NCBI RefSeq assembly: GCF_964355755.1
Contig: NC_092676.1
Location: 10,586,288-10,646,287, forward strand
DNA from: Antedon mediterranea
Lineage: Eukaryota; Echinodermata; Crinoidea; Comatulida; Antedonidae
DNA: 60,000 bases
Direction: 5' to 3'
The notes below the pieces were generated by a model, which was not told where the DNA came from, did no database searches, and was given only the letters and a program-made list of their open reading frames with translations. This document shows, piece by piece, positions 1-15,310 of the stretch; the stretch's first letter is position 1, and each line of letters opens with the position of its first letter. A program made the position numbers and the translations under genes.

Positions 1-1024
1 CCTAGTCTTAAATGTATACCGGTACTGTATATTCAAAATTGTGTAGGCTACTACTTTTACTTATTTATATTATTTTAATATATCCCAAATAAACGAATTC
101 ATAAGTATAACATTCAATTTCTGCCAAGAACTACGCTACTCTACACACTAAATAAAATTATATATATTTTTAAATGTCTAATTTTAAAATTTGACTAATT
201 TTGTTTATGAATTATGTCTGTGTTACTGTGTGCAAATGTTGTATAATCATTTGTTTCAAATTAAGTATTCTGATGTGTAGGTCTTACAATGATCTAGTTC
301 AAATGTTTTCTAACATCAATTTTTTATTTGTAATATTTCAGCATTTAATGTCGTTTTTAATAATATATAGGCCTATGGCCTTTGTTTAATGTAAACTTTT
401 AATGTAAATCAAATTGTATAGAGTATTTTTATGGCAATCTTTTACACTGGAATAAATGAAAATGAATAATAAATGAAAATGAATAATAAATGAAAAATGA
501 AAATAGTAAATTAATGTAATATATTATTGTATGAACATTAATTTTTGTTGGTACATATAACTCTGAATTGATAATTAAAAAGCAATCAAAGTAGTCATTT
601 TTTGCTGTATTTTCACTAATCCAAGCAGTAATTGTTATATCAATTTGAATATAAATAAAAATAAGCATTTTGAATCAAATTTAGATTTATTCTTGTGTTT
701 AAAAGAGTGTGTTGTATGGTATTATTAGTTTAGGGGTCGTTGCCACTTTTGCCTTATTTATTATTATTTTTTGAAGAATTGTAGGTAAAACGTAATCATG
801 GTGAAGTTAGCATGCAGCTGATAGACAAAAAGAAACAACTCCATCCATGTGATAAAGTCAAACTCCACGCTCAACCATATGCTTTAACGTGCAACCACTA
901 AATTTCAATCTTCTTATCTGTAGCTATATACACTTATACATCCTTTGATAAATCAACAATTTTATATTTAGAAAATGGATTTGATCAGGTTTAGGCCTAC
1001 AAATAATTAAAGATGTTAATTCAA
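1..1024. other. AT-rich stretch without recognisable gene
   Basis: I see no gene here. The stretch is AT-rich, with short direct repeats of an AATGAATAATAAATGAAA-type motif around 455-500. Two short open frames (201-389 plus, 429-668 minus) are low-complexity and hydrophobic by composition, and no family is recognisable. A copy of the TAGGCCTA palindrome occurs near 990. Confidence 0.5.
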
Positions 1025-1979
1025 TATTTATTTTTTTAAACTTTATTTATTCACTTTGTTTATTTAATCACAAATAGCAATATAATTCAATTAAAAAAAA
1101 TTTTACTAAAATATCACAAACAACAAAACAAACAAACAAATATCTATAAACTACTCAAAAGAATTTTAGTTTGTTGCAAAATATTAATAAAACATAAATG
1201 TTCATTATACAAAATAATACAATAGTAAACTTCCATTTTATTGAGTAATGTTCTCATCATAGTACTTTGTAAGAAGACTCTGTTCAACTACATGCTTTTC
1301 CACTAAGGGTTACATTATGTAAGTTCCACCAATCCAGGTGCTCTTTCATATCTGTCCTCTATATGTATGTGGGCCATGTTTTGGAAGACTCAATCTACTA
1401 CCAGAACAAGTGAGCCTCGAAACTGTAGAAATATGGATTATGGTGCTGGTGTAATGCTGTTTTGCTGCATTTGAATCATTCTATGCAAATGCTGCAAAGA
1501 CCAAACATCAACTAACTGTGGGTAGAAAAAGAAAATAAACATGTTGAGAGTTCATTTTAAAAGACTAAAATAACTAACTTCAATTGTTTTAACAATGTCA
1601 ATTTCTACATTTCTGTTTCCAGTCAAGTTAGTTTCTGATTGGCCTACATAGTTTTCACTATATTCTAATTGTAAGGATTTTATATTTGGTTTAATCAATT
1701 GCTTAGAACTTGTTTTGCACTTTATTTCATGAATATGGGTGGTTGGTTTTAATTGAGATAATTAAAAGTATCATACCAACATATATATAATTATGTAGGC
1801 CTATTTCCGTTCTTCTTGGTGTTTGGTATTTATTTTTCTTCATCTTCTTTCCCATTCAGTTTCTAATTATCTTGGTCACTGCTTCCATACAACTAAAATT
1901 AAACAGTAATAATATGAATGTGTTCTCAGCAAATCGAATGTTATCTCATATTATGTACATTGAAAAAAAATTATTAATT

Positions 1980-2640
1980 ATCAACTAAACTTACTATTAA
2001 ACTAAAAAATAACTAATTAATCATCTGCATCTACTATTATCAAATCAAGTAAACATTACAGATAGATCAACTACATTTATTGTGTTTAAATCAACTAAAC
2101 ATCTCAAATCAAATAAGTAATCCCTGACTCATCAACTACCTATGGTGTGTTTAAACCAACTAAACAATTACTAATTATCCACTACACTCAAATAAACTAA
2201 ACTATTGATGTTTAAAAACTATGTTTATTATGTTCAAATCTACTAAACAATTACCAATTATCTATTTATCAGCTACACCTACTAATTATCATCAAATTAA
2301 CTAAACAACTACTGGTTATTAAACTACATTTGTTATGATTAAATCAACTGAAATTACTAATTATCAACTACATTATTATTATCAAATAAACTAACCTATT
2401 GCTTTGTAATCAACTATGTCTATTGTGTTTAAATCTACTAAACAATTATTAATTATCAACTACACCTATCATCAAATCAATTAAACAATAAAACTTATCA
2501 ACTATATCTACCATCACCAAATCAACTACTGATTAATAAACTAAATGTATTAGGTTTAAATAAACATGACTAATTATCAACTATATTTACTATAAAGTAA
2601 ACAATTAATGAATAATCAACTACATGTATTATGTTTATAT
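1980..2640. repeat. Degenerate ~46-bp monomeric satellite (left flank)
   Basis: Loose tandem repeat whose monomer is roughly ATCAACTAAACAATTACTAA followed by a TATCAACTACATTTATTGTG-like half. Units vary in length and sequence. The same monomer type flanks the more regular 92-bp array on both sides (also 4829-5310 and 11411-16950), so this looks like the aged edge of the array. Confidence 0.75.
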
Positions 2641-4090
2641 TTAAACCAACTAAACTAAACTGCATTCCTCTGTTTATATTAGTCCTACAACCAATAAATC
2701 AAACTACATTGTTGTGTTTAATTTTATCCTAAAGCAACCAATTAAACTGAACTGCATTCATCTGTTTATATTTGTCCTACAACCAATAAATCAAACTACA
2801 TTGTTTTGTTTAATTTTATCATCAAGCAACCAACTAAACTGAACTGCATTCATCTGTTTATATTTGTCCTACAACCAATAAATCAAACTACATTGTTTTG
2901 TTTAATTTTATCATCAAGCAACCAACTAAACTGAACTGCATTCATCTGTTTATATTTGTCCTACAACCAATAGATCAAACTACATTGTTTTGTTTAATTT
3001 TATCATCAAGCAACCAACTAAACTGAACTGCATTCATCTGTTTATATTTGTCCTACAACCAATAAATCAAACTACATTGTTTTGTTTAATTTTATCATCA
3101 AGCAACCAACTAAACTAAACTGCATTCCTCTGTTTATATTTGTCATACAACCAATAAATCAAACTACATTGTTTTGTTTAATTTTATCATCAAGCAACCA
3201 ACTAAACTGAACTGCATTCATCTGTTTATATTTGTCCTACAACCAATAGATCAAACTACATTTTTGTTTTTTATTTTGTCCTACAACAATTACCTAAACT
3301 GAACTGCATTCATCTGTTTATATTTGTCCTATAACCAGTAGATCAAACTACATTGTTGTGTTTAATTTTCTCCTAAAACAACCAACTAAACTGAACTGCA
3401 TTCTTCTGTTTATATTTGTCCTACAACCAATAAATCAAACTACATTGTTGTGTTTAATTTTATCCTAAAGCAACCAATTAAACTGAACTGTATTCATCTG
3501 TTTATATTTGTCCTACAACCAATAGAAACAACTACATTGTTGTGTTTAATTTTGTCCTAAAACAACCAACTAAGCTGAACTGCATTCCTCTGTTTATATT
3601 TGTCCTACAACCAATAGATCAAACTACATTGTTTTGTTTAATTTTGTCCTAAAGCAACCAACTAAACTGAACTGTATTGCTGTCTACATTTGTCCCACAA
3701 TCAACTAAAATAAACTTTAATTCCTCTGTTTAATTTTGGTATAAATCAACCAACTAAACTGAACTGTATTGCTGTCTACATTTGTCCCACAATCAACTAA
3801 ACTAAACTTTAATTCCTCTGTTTAATTTTGGTATAAATCAACCAACTAAACTGAACTGTATTGCTGTCTATATTTGTCCCACAATCAACTAAACTAAACT
3901 TTAATTCCTCTGTTTAATTTTGGTATAAATCAACCAACTAAACTGAACTCTATTGCTGTCTATATTTGTCCCACAATCAACTAAATTAAACTATTATTCC
4001 TCTGTTTAATTTTGGCATAAATCAACCAACTAAACTGAACTGCATTCCTCTGTTTAATTTTGTCCTAAAACAACACTGACTAATTATCAA
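2641..4090. repeat. 92-bp satellite array, first block
   Basis: Head-to-tail repeat with a 92-bp period. For example, the GAACTGCATT landmark recurs at 2841, 2933 and 3025. Each unit is itself two diverged halves of about 46 bp, one containing ACTAAACTGAACTGCATTC and the other ATCAAACTACATTGTTGTG. From about 3660 the unit changes to a variant with TGCTGTCTACATTTGTCCC. There are no unique spacers, so this is a satellite and not a CRISPR array. Confidence 0.9.
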
Positions 4091-4272
4091 CCAATTATCA
4101 CAATTAATAATTATCAACTACACTTTCTATCATCAAATCAATTTAACAATTACTTATTAATCGACTACATTTATTGTGTTTAAATCAAATGAAAACTTGA
4201 AAATTACTAACTACATTTATTGTGTTGATAAGATGATCAGCTACATCTACAATCTAAACAAGTAAACAATTA

Positions 4273-4828
4273 TTAAAGATGTATTGTCCCTTGAAACACA
4301 AAAAAATGAAGGTCAAAATGTTCTAAATTTAAAGTGGCCATATCAAAGTAATTTTAAAGTTATTCACTTTAAGTCGAAAATTTAAGCCAAAACAACAAGT
4401 TTACGTAATTAACAGGTAAATTAGTTTGATTACATTTCATCTGGAAAATCATCACGAGCGAAAGTAAACAAAGATTTCAAACCATGAGTACGCATTATGC
4501 ATATGCTAAATTAGGATTGTTTACAACTCATCGCGGTTAAGAAGGTATTTTCACACAGATCATTAGGAAGTTTTATGATTATGCATACAGAGTAGCCAAA
4601 CAAGCGCGTTTCATTATGGGATATGTTTTGATTGAAAACTTTGACTGGAAGTCAAAGTTATTTTTTTAACAAAAAAACGTCTGTATTTCAGTTAAATTTT
4701 TTTTTTTTTCGAAACATTTTTGGTGATAGTTAATAACTATTATGATACTTCAAAATGACCCACCTTTTTTTCGAAATCTTTTATTTTTTATTTTTTTGGA
4801 ATTAGTCAAAGGGACAATACATCTTTAA
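4273..4828. mobile_element. TIR element (MITE-like) inserted in the satellite
   Basis: A 556-bp non-satellite segment bounded by a near-perfect inverted repeat: TTAAAGATGTATTGTCCCTT at 4273 and its reverse complement ending at 4828. It interrupts the satellite on both sides. No open frame of note lies inside, so it would be non-autonomous. A fragment of the same end lies inverted at 43063-43139, and a weaker, diverged match begins near 33316. A TA or TTA target duplication is possible but cannot be separated from the AT-rich flank. Confidence 0.75.
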
Positions 4829-5310
4829 CTAATAAACTACATTTAAAACGTTTAAATCAACTAAACAGTTACTAATTCTTAACTACATCTGCTATCATCA
4901 AATAAACTAAACACTGACTAATTATCAACAATATCTACTGTCATAAAATCAAGTGAATACTTCCTGAATATTAAACTACATTTATTGTGTTTAAATCAAC
5001 TAAACAATGACTAATTATCAACTACATTATTAAATATCAAATAAACTAACCTATTGCTGTTTAATCAACTAAGTCTATTGTGTTTAAATCTACTAAACAA
5101 TTAATAATTATCAACTACACCTATCATCAAATCAATTAAACAATAATACTTATCAACGATATCTACTATCACCAAATCAACTAAACAACTACTGATTAAT
5201 AAACTAAATGTATTACGTTTAAATAAACAATGACCAATTATCAACTATATTTACTATAAAGTAAACAATTATTGAATAATCAACTACATGTATTATGTTT
5301 ATATTTAAAC
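4829..5310. repeat. Degenerate ~46-bp monomeric satellite
   Basis: Same monomer type as at 1980-2640. Parts of 4960-5330 closely resemble 2340-2690, including the same order of variants, which suggests that the monomer-to-dimer junction was itself duplicated. Confidence 0.7.
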
Positions 5311-8300
5311 CAACTAAACTAAACTGCATTCATCTGTTTATATTAGTCCTACAACCAATAAATCAAACTACATTGTTGTGTTTAATTTTGTCCTAAAACA
5401 ACCAACTAAACTGAACTGCATTCCTCTGTTCATATTTGTCCTACAACAATAGATCAAACTACATTGTTGTGTTTAATTTTATCCTACATCAATTAACTAA
5501 ACTGAACTGCCTTCCCCTGTTTATATTTGTCTTACAACCAGTAGATCAAACTACATTGTTGTGTTTAATTTTTTCCTACAACAATTACCTAAACTGAACT
5601 GCATTCATCTCTTTATATTTGTCCTACAACAACAGATCAAACTACATTGTTGTGTTTAATTTTATCCTAAAGCAACCAACTAAACTGAACTGCATTCATC
5701 TGTTTATATTTGTCCTACAACAACATATCAAACTACATTGTTGTGTTTAATTTTGTCCTACAACAATTACCTAAACTGAACTGTATTCATCTGTTTATAT
5801 TTGTCCTACAACTAATAGATCAAACTACATTGTTGTGTTTAATTTTGTCCTACAACAATTAACTAAACTGAACTGCATTCCCCTGTTTATATTTGTCTTA
5901 CAACCAGTAGATCAAACTATATTGTTGTGTTTAATTTTTTCCTACAACAATTACCTAAACTGAACTGCATTCATCTGTTTATATTTGTCCTACAACAACA
6001 GATCAAACTACATTGTTGTGTTTAATTTTATCCTAAAGCAACCAACTAAACTGAACTGCATTCATCTGTTTATATTTGTCCTACAACAACAGATCAAACT
6101 ACATTGTTGTGTTTAAATTTATCCTAAAGCAACCAACTAAACTGAACTGTATTCATCTGTTTATATTTGTCCTACAACAACAGATCAAACTACATTGTTG
6201 TGTTTAATTTTATCCTAAAGCAACCAACTAAACTGAACTGCATTCATCTGTTTATATTTGTCCTACAAACAATAAATCAAACTACATTGTTGTGCTTAAT
6301 TTTATCCTAAAACAACCAACTAAACTGAACTGCATTCATCTGTTTATATTTGTCTTACAACCAATAGATCAAACTACTTTGTTGTGTTTAATTTTGGTAT
6401 AAATCAATCAACTAAACTGAACTGTATTGCTGTCTACATTTGTCCCACACTCAACTAAACTAAACTTTAATTTCTCTGTTTAATTGGCATAAATCAACTA
6501 CCTAAACTGAACTGCATTCATCTGTTTATATGTGTCCTACAAATAATAGATCAAACTACATTGTTGTGTTTAATTTTGTCCTACAACAATTACCTAAACT
6601 GAACTGCATTCATCTGTTTATATTTGTCTTACAACCAATAAATCAAACTACATTGTTGTGTTTAATTTTGTCCTAAAGCAACGAGCTAAACTGAACTGCA
6701 TTCATCTGTTTATATTTGTCCTACAAACAATAGATCAAACTACTTTGATGTGTTTAATTTTGTCCTACAACAATTACCTAAACTGAACTGCATTCATCTG
6801 TTTATATTTGTCTTACAACCAGTAGATCAAACTACTTTGTTGTGTTTAATTTTGTCCTAAAACAACCAACTAAACTGAACTGCATTCATCTGTTTATATT
6901 TGTCCTACAACCAATAGATCAAACTACATTGTTGTGTTTAATTTTGTCCTAAATCAACCAACTAAACGGAACTGTATTGCTGTCTACATTTGTCTCACAA
7001 TCAACTAAACTAAAGTTTAATTCCTCTGTTAAATTTTGGCATAAATCAACTAACCAAACTGCACTGCATTCCTCTGTTTAATTTTGGTATAAATCAACCA
7101 ACTAAACTGAAATGTATTGCTGTCTACATTTGTCCCACAATCAACTAAACTAAACTTTAATTCCTTTGTATAATTTTGGCATAAATCAACTAACTAAACT
7201 GCACTGCATTCCTCTGTTTCATTTTGGTATAAATCAACCAACTAAACTGAACTGTATTGCTGTCTACATTTGTCCCACACTCAACTAAATTAACTTTAAT
7301 TTCTCTGTTTAATTGGCATAAATCAACAAACTAAACTGAACTGCATTCCTCTGTTTAATTTTGGTATAAATCAACCAACTAAACTAAACTGTATTGCTGT
7401 CTACATTTGTCCCACACTCAACTAAACTAAACTTTAATTTCTCTGTTTAATTGGCATAAATCAACTACCTAAACTGAACTGCATTCATCTGTTCATATTT
7501 GTCCTACAACAATAGATCAAACTACATTGTTGTGTTTAATTTTATCCTACATCAATTAACTAAACTGAACTGCCTTCCCCTGTTTATATTTGTCTTACAA
7601 CCAGTAGATCAAACTACATTGTTGTGTTTAATTTTTTCCTACAACAATTACCTAAACTGAACTGCATTCATCTCTTTATATTTGTCCTACAACAACAGAT
7701 CAAACTACATTGTTGTGTTTAATTTTATCCTAAAGCAACCAACTAAACTGAACTGCATTCATCTGTTTATATTTGTCCTACAACAACATATCAAACTACA
7801 TTGTTGTGTTTAATTTTGTCCTACAACAATTACCTAAACTGAACTGTATTCATCTGTTTATATTTGTCCTACAACTAATAGATCAAACTACATTGTTGTG
7901 TTTAATTTTGTCCTACAACAATTAACTAAACTGAACTGCATTCCCCTGTTTATATTTGTCTTACAACCAGTAGATCAAACTATATTGTTGTGTTTAATTT
8001 TTTCCTACAACAATTACCTAAACTGAACTGCATTCATCTGTTTATATTTGTCCTACAACAACAGATCAAACTACATTGTTGTGTTTAATTTTATCCTAAA
8101 GCAACCAACTAAACTGAACTGCATTCATCTGTTTATATTTGTCCTACAACCAATAGATCAAACTACATTGTTGTGTTTAATTTTGTCCTAAATCAACCAA
8201 CTAAACGGAACTGTATTGCTGTCTACATTTGTCTCACAATCAACTAAACTAAAGTTTAATTCCTCTGTTAAATTTTGGCCTAAAGCAACGAGCTAAACTG

Positions 8301-11300
8301 AACTGCATTCATCTGTTTATATTTGTCCTACAAACAATAGATCAAACTACTTTGATGTGTTTAATTTTGTCCTACAACAATTACCTAAACTGAACTGCAT
8401 TCATCTGTTTATATTTGTCTTACAACCAGTAGATCAAACTACTTTGTTGTGTTTAATTTTGTCCTAAAACAACCAACTAAACTGAACTGCATTCATCTGT
8501 TTATATTTGTCCTACAACCAATAGATCAAACTACATTGTTGTGTTTAATTTTGTCCTAAATCAACCAACTAAACGGAACTGTATTGCTGTCTACATTTGT
8601 CTCACAATCAACTAAACTAAAGTTTAATTCCTCTGTTAAATTTTGGCATAAATCAACTAACCAAACTGCACTGCATTCCTCTGTTTAATTTTGGTATAAA
8701 TCAACCAACTAAACTGAAATGTATTGCTGTCTACATTTGTCCCACAATCAACTAAACTAAACTTTAATTCCTTTGTATAATTTTGGCATAAATCAACTAA
8801 CTAAACTGCACTGCATTCCTCTGTTTCATTTTGGTATAAATCAACCAACTAAACTGAACTGTATTGCTGTCTACATTTGTCCCACACTCAACTAAATTAA
8901 CTTTAATTTCTCTGTTTAATTGGCATAAATCAACAAACTAAACTGAACTGCATTCCTCTGTTTAATTTTGGTATAAATCAACCAACTAAACTAAACTGTA
9001 TTGCTGTCTACATTTGTCCCACACTCAACTAAACTAAACTTTAATTTCTCTGTTTAATTGGCATAAATCAACTACCTAAACTGAACTGCATTCATCTGTT
9101 CATATTTGTCCTACAACAATAGATCAAACTACATTGTTGTGTTTAATTTTATCCTACATCAATTAACTAAACTGAACTGCCTTCCCCTGTTTATATTTGT
9201 CTTACAACCAGTAGATCAAACTACATTGTTGTGTTTAATTTTTTCCTACAACAATTACCTAAACTGAACTGCATTCATCTCTTTATATTTGTCCTACAAC
9301 AACAGATCAAACTACATTGTTGTGTTTAATTTTATCCTAAAGCAACCAACTAAACTGAACTGCATTCATCTGTTTATATTTGTCCTACAACACCATATCA
9401 AACTACATTGTTGTGTTTAATTTTGTCCTACAACAATTACCTAAACTGAACTGTATTCATCTGTTTATATTTGTCCTACAACTAATAGATCAAACTACAT
9501 TGTTGTGTTTAATTTTGTCCTACAACAATTAACTAAACTGAACTGCATTCCCCTGTTTATATTTGTCTTACAACCAGTAGATCAAACTATATTGTTGTGT
9601 TTAATTTTTTCCTACAACAATTACCTAAACTGAACTGCATTCATCTGTTTATATTTGTCCTACAACAACAGATCAAACTACATTGTTGTGTTTAATTTTA
9701 TCCTAAAGCAACCAACTAAACTGAACTGCATTCATCTGTTTATATTTGTCCTACAACAACAGATCAAACTACATTGTTGTGTTTAAATTTATCCTAAAGC
9801 AACCAACTAAACTGAACTGTATTCATCTGTTTATATTTGTCCTACAACAACAGATCAAACTACATTGTTGTGTTTAATTTTATCCTAAAGCAACCAACTA
9901 AACTGAACTGCATTCATCTGTTTATATTTGTCCTACAAACAATAAATCAAACTACATTGTTGTGCTTAATTTTATCCTAAAACAACCAACTAAACTGAAC
10001 TGCATTCATCTGTTTATATTTGTCTTACAACCAATAGATCAAACTACTTTGTTGTGTTTAATTTTGGTATAAATCAATCAACTAAACTGAACTGTATTGC
10101 TGTCTACATTTGTCCCACACTCAACTAAACTAAACTTTAATTTCTCTGTTTAATTGGCATAAATCAACTACCTAAACTGAACTGCATTCATCTGTTTATA
10201 TGTGTCCTACAAATAATAGATCAAACTACATTGTTGTGTTTAATTTTGTCCTACAACAATTACCTAAACTGAACTGCATTCATCTGTTTATATTTGTCTT
10301 ACAACCAATAAATCAAACTACATTGTTGTGTTTAATTTTGTCCTAAAGCAACGAGCTAAACTGAACTGCATTCATCTGTTTATATTTGTCCTACAAACAA
10401 TAGATCAAACTACTTTGATGTGTTTAATTTTGTCCTACAACAATTACCTAAACTGAACTGCATTCATCTGTTTATATTTGTCTTACAACCAGTAGATCAA
10501 ACTACTTTGTTGTGTTTAATTTTGTCCTAAAACAACCAACTAAACTGAACTGCATTCATCTGTTTATATTTGTCCTACAACCAATAGATCAAACTACATT
10601 GTTGTGTTTAATTTTGTCCTAAATCAACCAACTAAACGGAACTGTATTGCTGTCTACATTTGTCTCACAATCAACTAAACTAAAGTTTAATTCCTCTGTT
10701 AAATTTTGGCATAAATCAACTAACCAAACTGCACTGCATTCCTCTGTTTAATTTTGGTATAAATCAACCAACTAAACTGAAATGTATTGCTGTCTACATT
10801 TGTCCCACAATCAACTAAACTAAACTTTAATTCCTTTGTATAATTTTGGCATAAATCAACTAACTAAACTGCACTGCATTCCTCTGTTTCATTTTGGTAT
10901 AAATCAACCAACTAAACTGAACTGTATTGCTGTCTACATTTGTCCCACACTCAACTAAATTAACTTTAATTTCTCTGTTTAATTGGCATAAATCAACAAA
11001 CTAAACTGAACTGCATTCCTCTGTTTAATTTTGGTATAAATCAACCAACTAAACTAAACTGTATTGCTGTCTACATTTGTCCCACACTCAACTAAACTAA
11101 ACTTTAATTTCTCTGTTTAATTGGCATAAATCAACTACCTAAACTGAACTGCATTCATCTGTTTATATTTGTCCTACAACTAATAGATCGAACTACATTG
11201 TTGTGTTTAATTTTGTCCTACAACAATTAACTAAACTGAACTGCATTCCCCTGTTTATATTTGTCCAAAAACCAATAAATCAAACTACATTGTATTTTTT

Positions 11301-11410
11301 AATTTTGTCCTACAACAGATACCTAAACTGAACTGCATTCATCTGTTTATATTTGTCCTACAACTAATAGATCAAACTACATTGGTGTGTTTAATTTTGT
11401 CCTGAATCAA
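5311..11410. repeat. 92-bp satellite array with higher-order block duplications
   Basis: Continuous array of the 92-bp dimeric unit and its variants. Superimposed on it are long near-identical blocks. The interval 5431-7493 recurs at 9101-11163 (offset 3670). The middle block 7494-9100 is a mosaic: it follows 5431 onward (offset 2063) to about 8100, then matches the 6870-7048 region (offset 1239), then from 8281 matches 6674-7493 (offset 1607). Variant units keep their order inside the copies, so these are segmental duplications and not independent drift. Confidence 0.9.
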
Positions 11411-14400
11411 CTAAACATTTACTAATTATCAACTACATTTACTTTCATAGAATCAAGTAAATATGTAGTAATTGATCAACTACATTTATTGTGTTTAAAT
11501 CAACTAAATAATTACTGAATAAATTACATTTATTGTGTTTAAATCAACTAAACAAATACTGATTAAACTACATTTGTTGTGTTTAAATCAACTAAACAAT
11601 TCTAATTATTAACTACACCTACTATCATCAAATAAACTAAACAATTACTAAATTATCAACTATATGTTGTGTTTAAATAACTAAATATTTACTGAACAAT
11701 AAACTACATTTATTGTGATTAAATCAACTAAACAATGACTGATAAATTGACTACACTTGCTATTATCAAATCAACTAAACAATAACTAAATAATCAACTA
11801 CATCTATTATGTTTAAATCAGCTAAACAATTACTGATTAAACTACATTTATTGTGTTTAAATCAACTAAACAATTACTGAATTATCAACTATGTTTTGTT
11901 TAAATAACTAAATATTTACTGAAAAACTACTATCATCAAATCAACTAAACAATTACTGATTAAACTACATTTATTGTGTTTAAATCAACTAAACAATTAC
12001 TGATTATCAACTACGTCTACTATTATCAAATGAACTAAACAATTCATGATAAAGTAACTAAATTCATTGTGTTTAAATCAACTAAACAATTACTAATTAT
12101 CAACTACATCTACCATCTTTAAATCAACTAAACAATTCCTGATAAATCAACTAAATTTATTGTGTTTAAATCAACTAAACAATAACTAAATAATAAACTA
12201 CATGTATTATGTTTAAATTAGCTAAACAATTACTGATTAAACTACATTTGTTGTGTTTAAATCAACTAAACAATCCTAACTATTAACTAAACATACTATA
12301 AATCAAGTCAACTAAACAATTACTGAATTATCAAAAATATGTTGTGTTTAAATAACTATTTTTCTAAATAACTACATTTATTCTGAACTACGCCTACTCT
12401 CATAAAATTAAGTAACTATTTACTGATAAATCAACTAAACTATCCTAACTATTAACTACACTTACTATCATCAATTAATAAATAATCAAATACATTTATT
12501 ATGCTTAAATCAGCTAAACAATTACTAATTAAACTATATTTAATGTGATTAAATCAACTAAACAATTACTAATTATCAACTAAATCTACCATCTTTAAAT
12601 AAACTAAACAATTCCTGATAAATCAACTAAATTTATTGTGTTTAAATCAACTAAGCAATTACTAATTATCAACTATATCTAGCATCTTTAAATCAACTAA
12701 ACAATTACTGATAAATCAACTAAATTTATTGCATTTTTTTCAACTAACCAATTACTGATTATCAACTACACCTACTCTCATAAAATTAAGTAAATATTTA
12801 CTGATAAATCAACTAAATTTATTGTGTTTAATCAACTAAACAATTACTGACTATCAACTATATCAACCATCTTTAAATCAACTAAACAATTACTGATAAG
12901 TAAACTAAATTTATTGTGTTTAAATCAACTAAACAATTACTGATTATCAACTACGTCTACTATCATCAAATGAACTAAACAATTCCTGATAAATCAACTA
13001 AATTTATTGTGTTTAAATCAACTAAACTATCCTAACTATTAACTACACCTACTATCATAAAATCAACTAAACAATTACTAAATAATCAACTAAATGTATT
13101 GTGTTTAAATCAACTAAACAATTACTAATTGTCAACTACATCTACTCTCATAAAATTAAGTAAATATTTACTGATAAATCAACTAAATTTATTGTGTTTA
13201 AATCAACTAAACAATTACTGATTATCAACTACGTCTACTATTATCAAATGAACTAAACAATTCATGATAAAGTAACTAAATTCATTGTGTTTAAATCAAC
13301 TAAACAATTACTAATTATCAACTACATCTACCATCTTTAAATCAACTAAACAATTCCTGATAAATCAACTAAATTTATTGTGTTTAAATCAACTAAACAA
13401 TAACTAAATAATAAACTACATGTATTATGTTTAAATTAGCTAAACAATTACTGATTAAACTACATTTGTTGTGTTTAAATCAACTAAACAATAACTAAAT
13501 AATAAACTACATGTATTATGTTTAAATTAGCTAAACAATTACTGATTAAACTACATTTGTTGTGTTTAAATCAACTAAACAATCCTAACTATTAACTAAA
13601 CATACTATAAATCAAGTCAACTAAACAATTACTGAATTATCAAAAATATGTTGTTTAAATAACTATTTTTCTAAATAACTACATTTATTCTGAACTACGC
13701 CTACTCTCATAAAATTAAGTAAATATTTACTGATAAATCAACTAAACTATCCTAACTATTAACTACACTTACTATCATCAATTACTAAATAATCAAATAA
13801 ATTTATTATGTTTAAATCAGCTAAACAATTACTAATTAAACTATATTTATTGTGATTAAATCAACTAAACAATTACTAATTATCAACTAAATCTACCATC
13901 TTTAAATCAACTAAACAATTTCTGATAAATCAACTAAATTTATTGTGTTTAAATCAACTAAGCAATTACTAATTATCAACTATATCTACCATCTTTAAAT
14001 CAACTAAACAATTACTGATAAATCAACTAAATTTATTGCATTTTATTCAACTAACCAATTACTGATTATCAACTACACCTACTCTCATAAAATTAAGTAA
14101 ATATTTACTGATAAATCAACTAAATTTATTGTGTTTAAATCAACTACACTTACTATCATCAAATCAACTAAACAATAACTAAATAATCAACTACATTTAT
14201 TATGTTTAAATTAGCTAAACAATTACTGATTGAACTACATTTGTTATCTTTAAATCAACAAAACAATTACTGATTAAACTATATTTAACTACATTTGTTG
14301 TGTTTAAATCAACTAAACAATCCTAACTATTAACTACAAATACTATAAATCAAGTCAACTAAACAATTACTGAATTATCAAAAATATTTTGTGTTTAAGT

Positions 14401-14665
14401 AACTATTTTACTGAATAATAAACTACATTTATTTTGAAACTACACCTACTATCATCAAATCAACTAAAGAATTACTGATTAAACTACATTTAATAAGTTG
14501 AAATCAACTAAACAGTTAGTAATTCTCAACTACACCTACTAAACAATAACTAAATAATCAACTATTTTGTTATGATTGATCAGCTACATTCATTCTGTTT
14601 AAATCAACTAAAGAATGACTATTATCAACTACACCTACTATCATTAAACTAACTACATCTATTGT
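11411..14665. repeat. Degenerate ~46-bp monomeric satellite (right flank)
   Basis: Tandem monomers of the ATCAACTAAACAATTACTGA plus AACTACATTTATTGTGTTTA type with many indels. Local block duplications are visible. For example, the ordered variants around 11995-12310 recur around 13210-13620, and those around 12360-12800 recur around 13665-14110. No coding sequence was seen. Confidence 0.8.
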
Positions 14666-14669
14666 GGGC

Positions 14670-15310
14670 ATCAGTTATATGGTGGTTTATTAGTAGTTTA
14701 AATAAAAGTAACATATTAGTAAAGCAAAAAACAATAAATTTAAAGTTAATTAATTACCTGAAGAATGTTGTGAAGTGGCGGTTGATTGAAACCACAGCAG
14801 AAACTGAAAGTATATAAAAAAAAAACAACAACAAAATCAATTGATATTCAATAATCAAATCCAGTTTTGGGTTTACAATAATTCCACAAAAATTGCCCCA
14901 GATTTCTTCATAACAAATCATTCTCATTTTATTTTAACTGTAAAACATCCGTTACTCTTTTGAAAAAAAAATGGGTAGGTTATATTATATATTGTGGCAT
15001 TGCCTTGAGTGCTCTGTTATTTAATATTAATCTTATAGATGGGTTAATAAATGGGTTAATGTTCATTTTAAAATAATTAAATAATTAAACTACAGTAATT
15101 GCTATAATATAATACTAGTCTTATATTTAACCATCTTCTCTTGTTTCCCCTTCATTTTATCTTCCTTCATCTTGTTATTTGGTATCTTCCTCTTCTAAAA
15201 TCATATTATCAATTATCTTCTTCACGTTCTAAGAAGACAAAACATGTAGTTAGAGCTAACACAGATATAAACTGAGTAATAAGAGATAAAATGTAACACA
15301 GATACAAGTA
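14670..15310. repeat. Unique-sequence block, copy 1 of a duplicated ~640-bp unit
   Basis: Non-satellite DNA embedded in the array. It recurs at 16955-17620 with an offset of about 2288 and roughly 90% or better apparent identity. It carries the putative 46-nt minus-strand exon (14758-14803), a pyrimidine-rich stretch at 15127-15200, and an acceptor-like site at about 15239. The satellite between the copies (15311-16954) was probably duplicated together with it. Confidence 0.8.
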
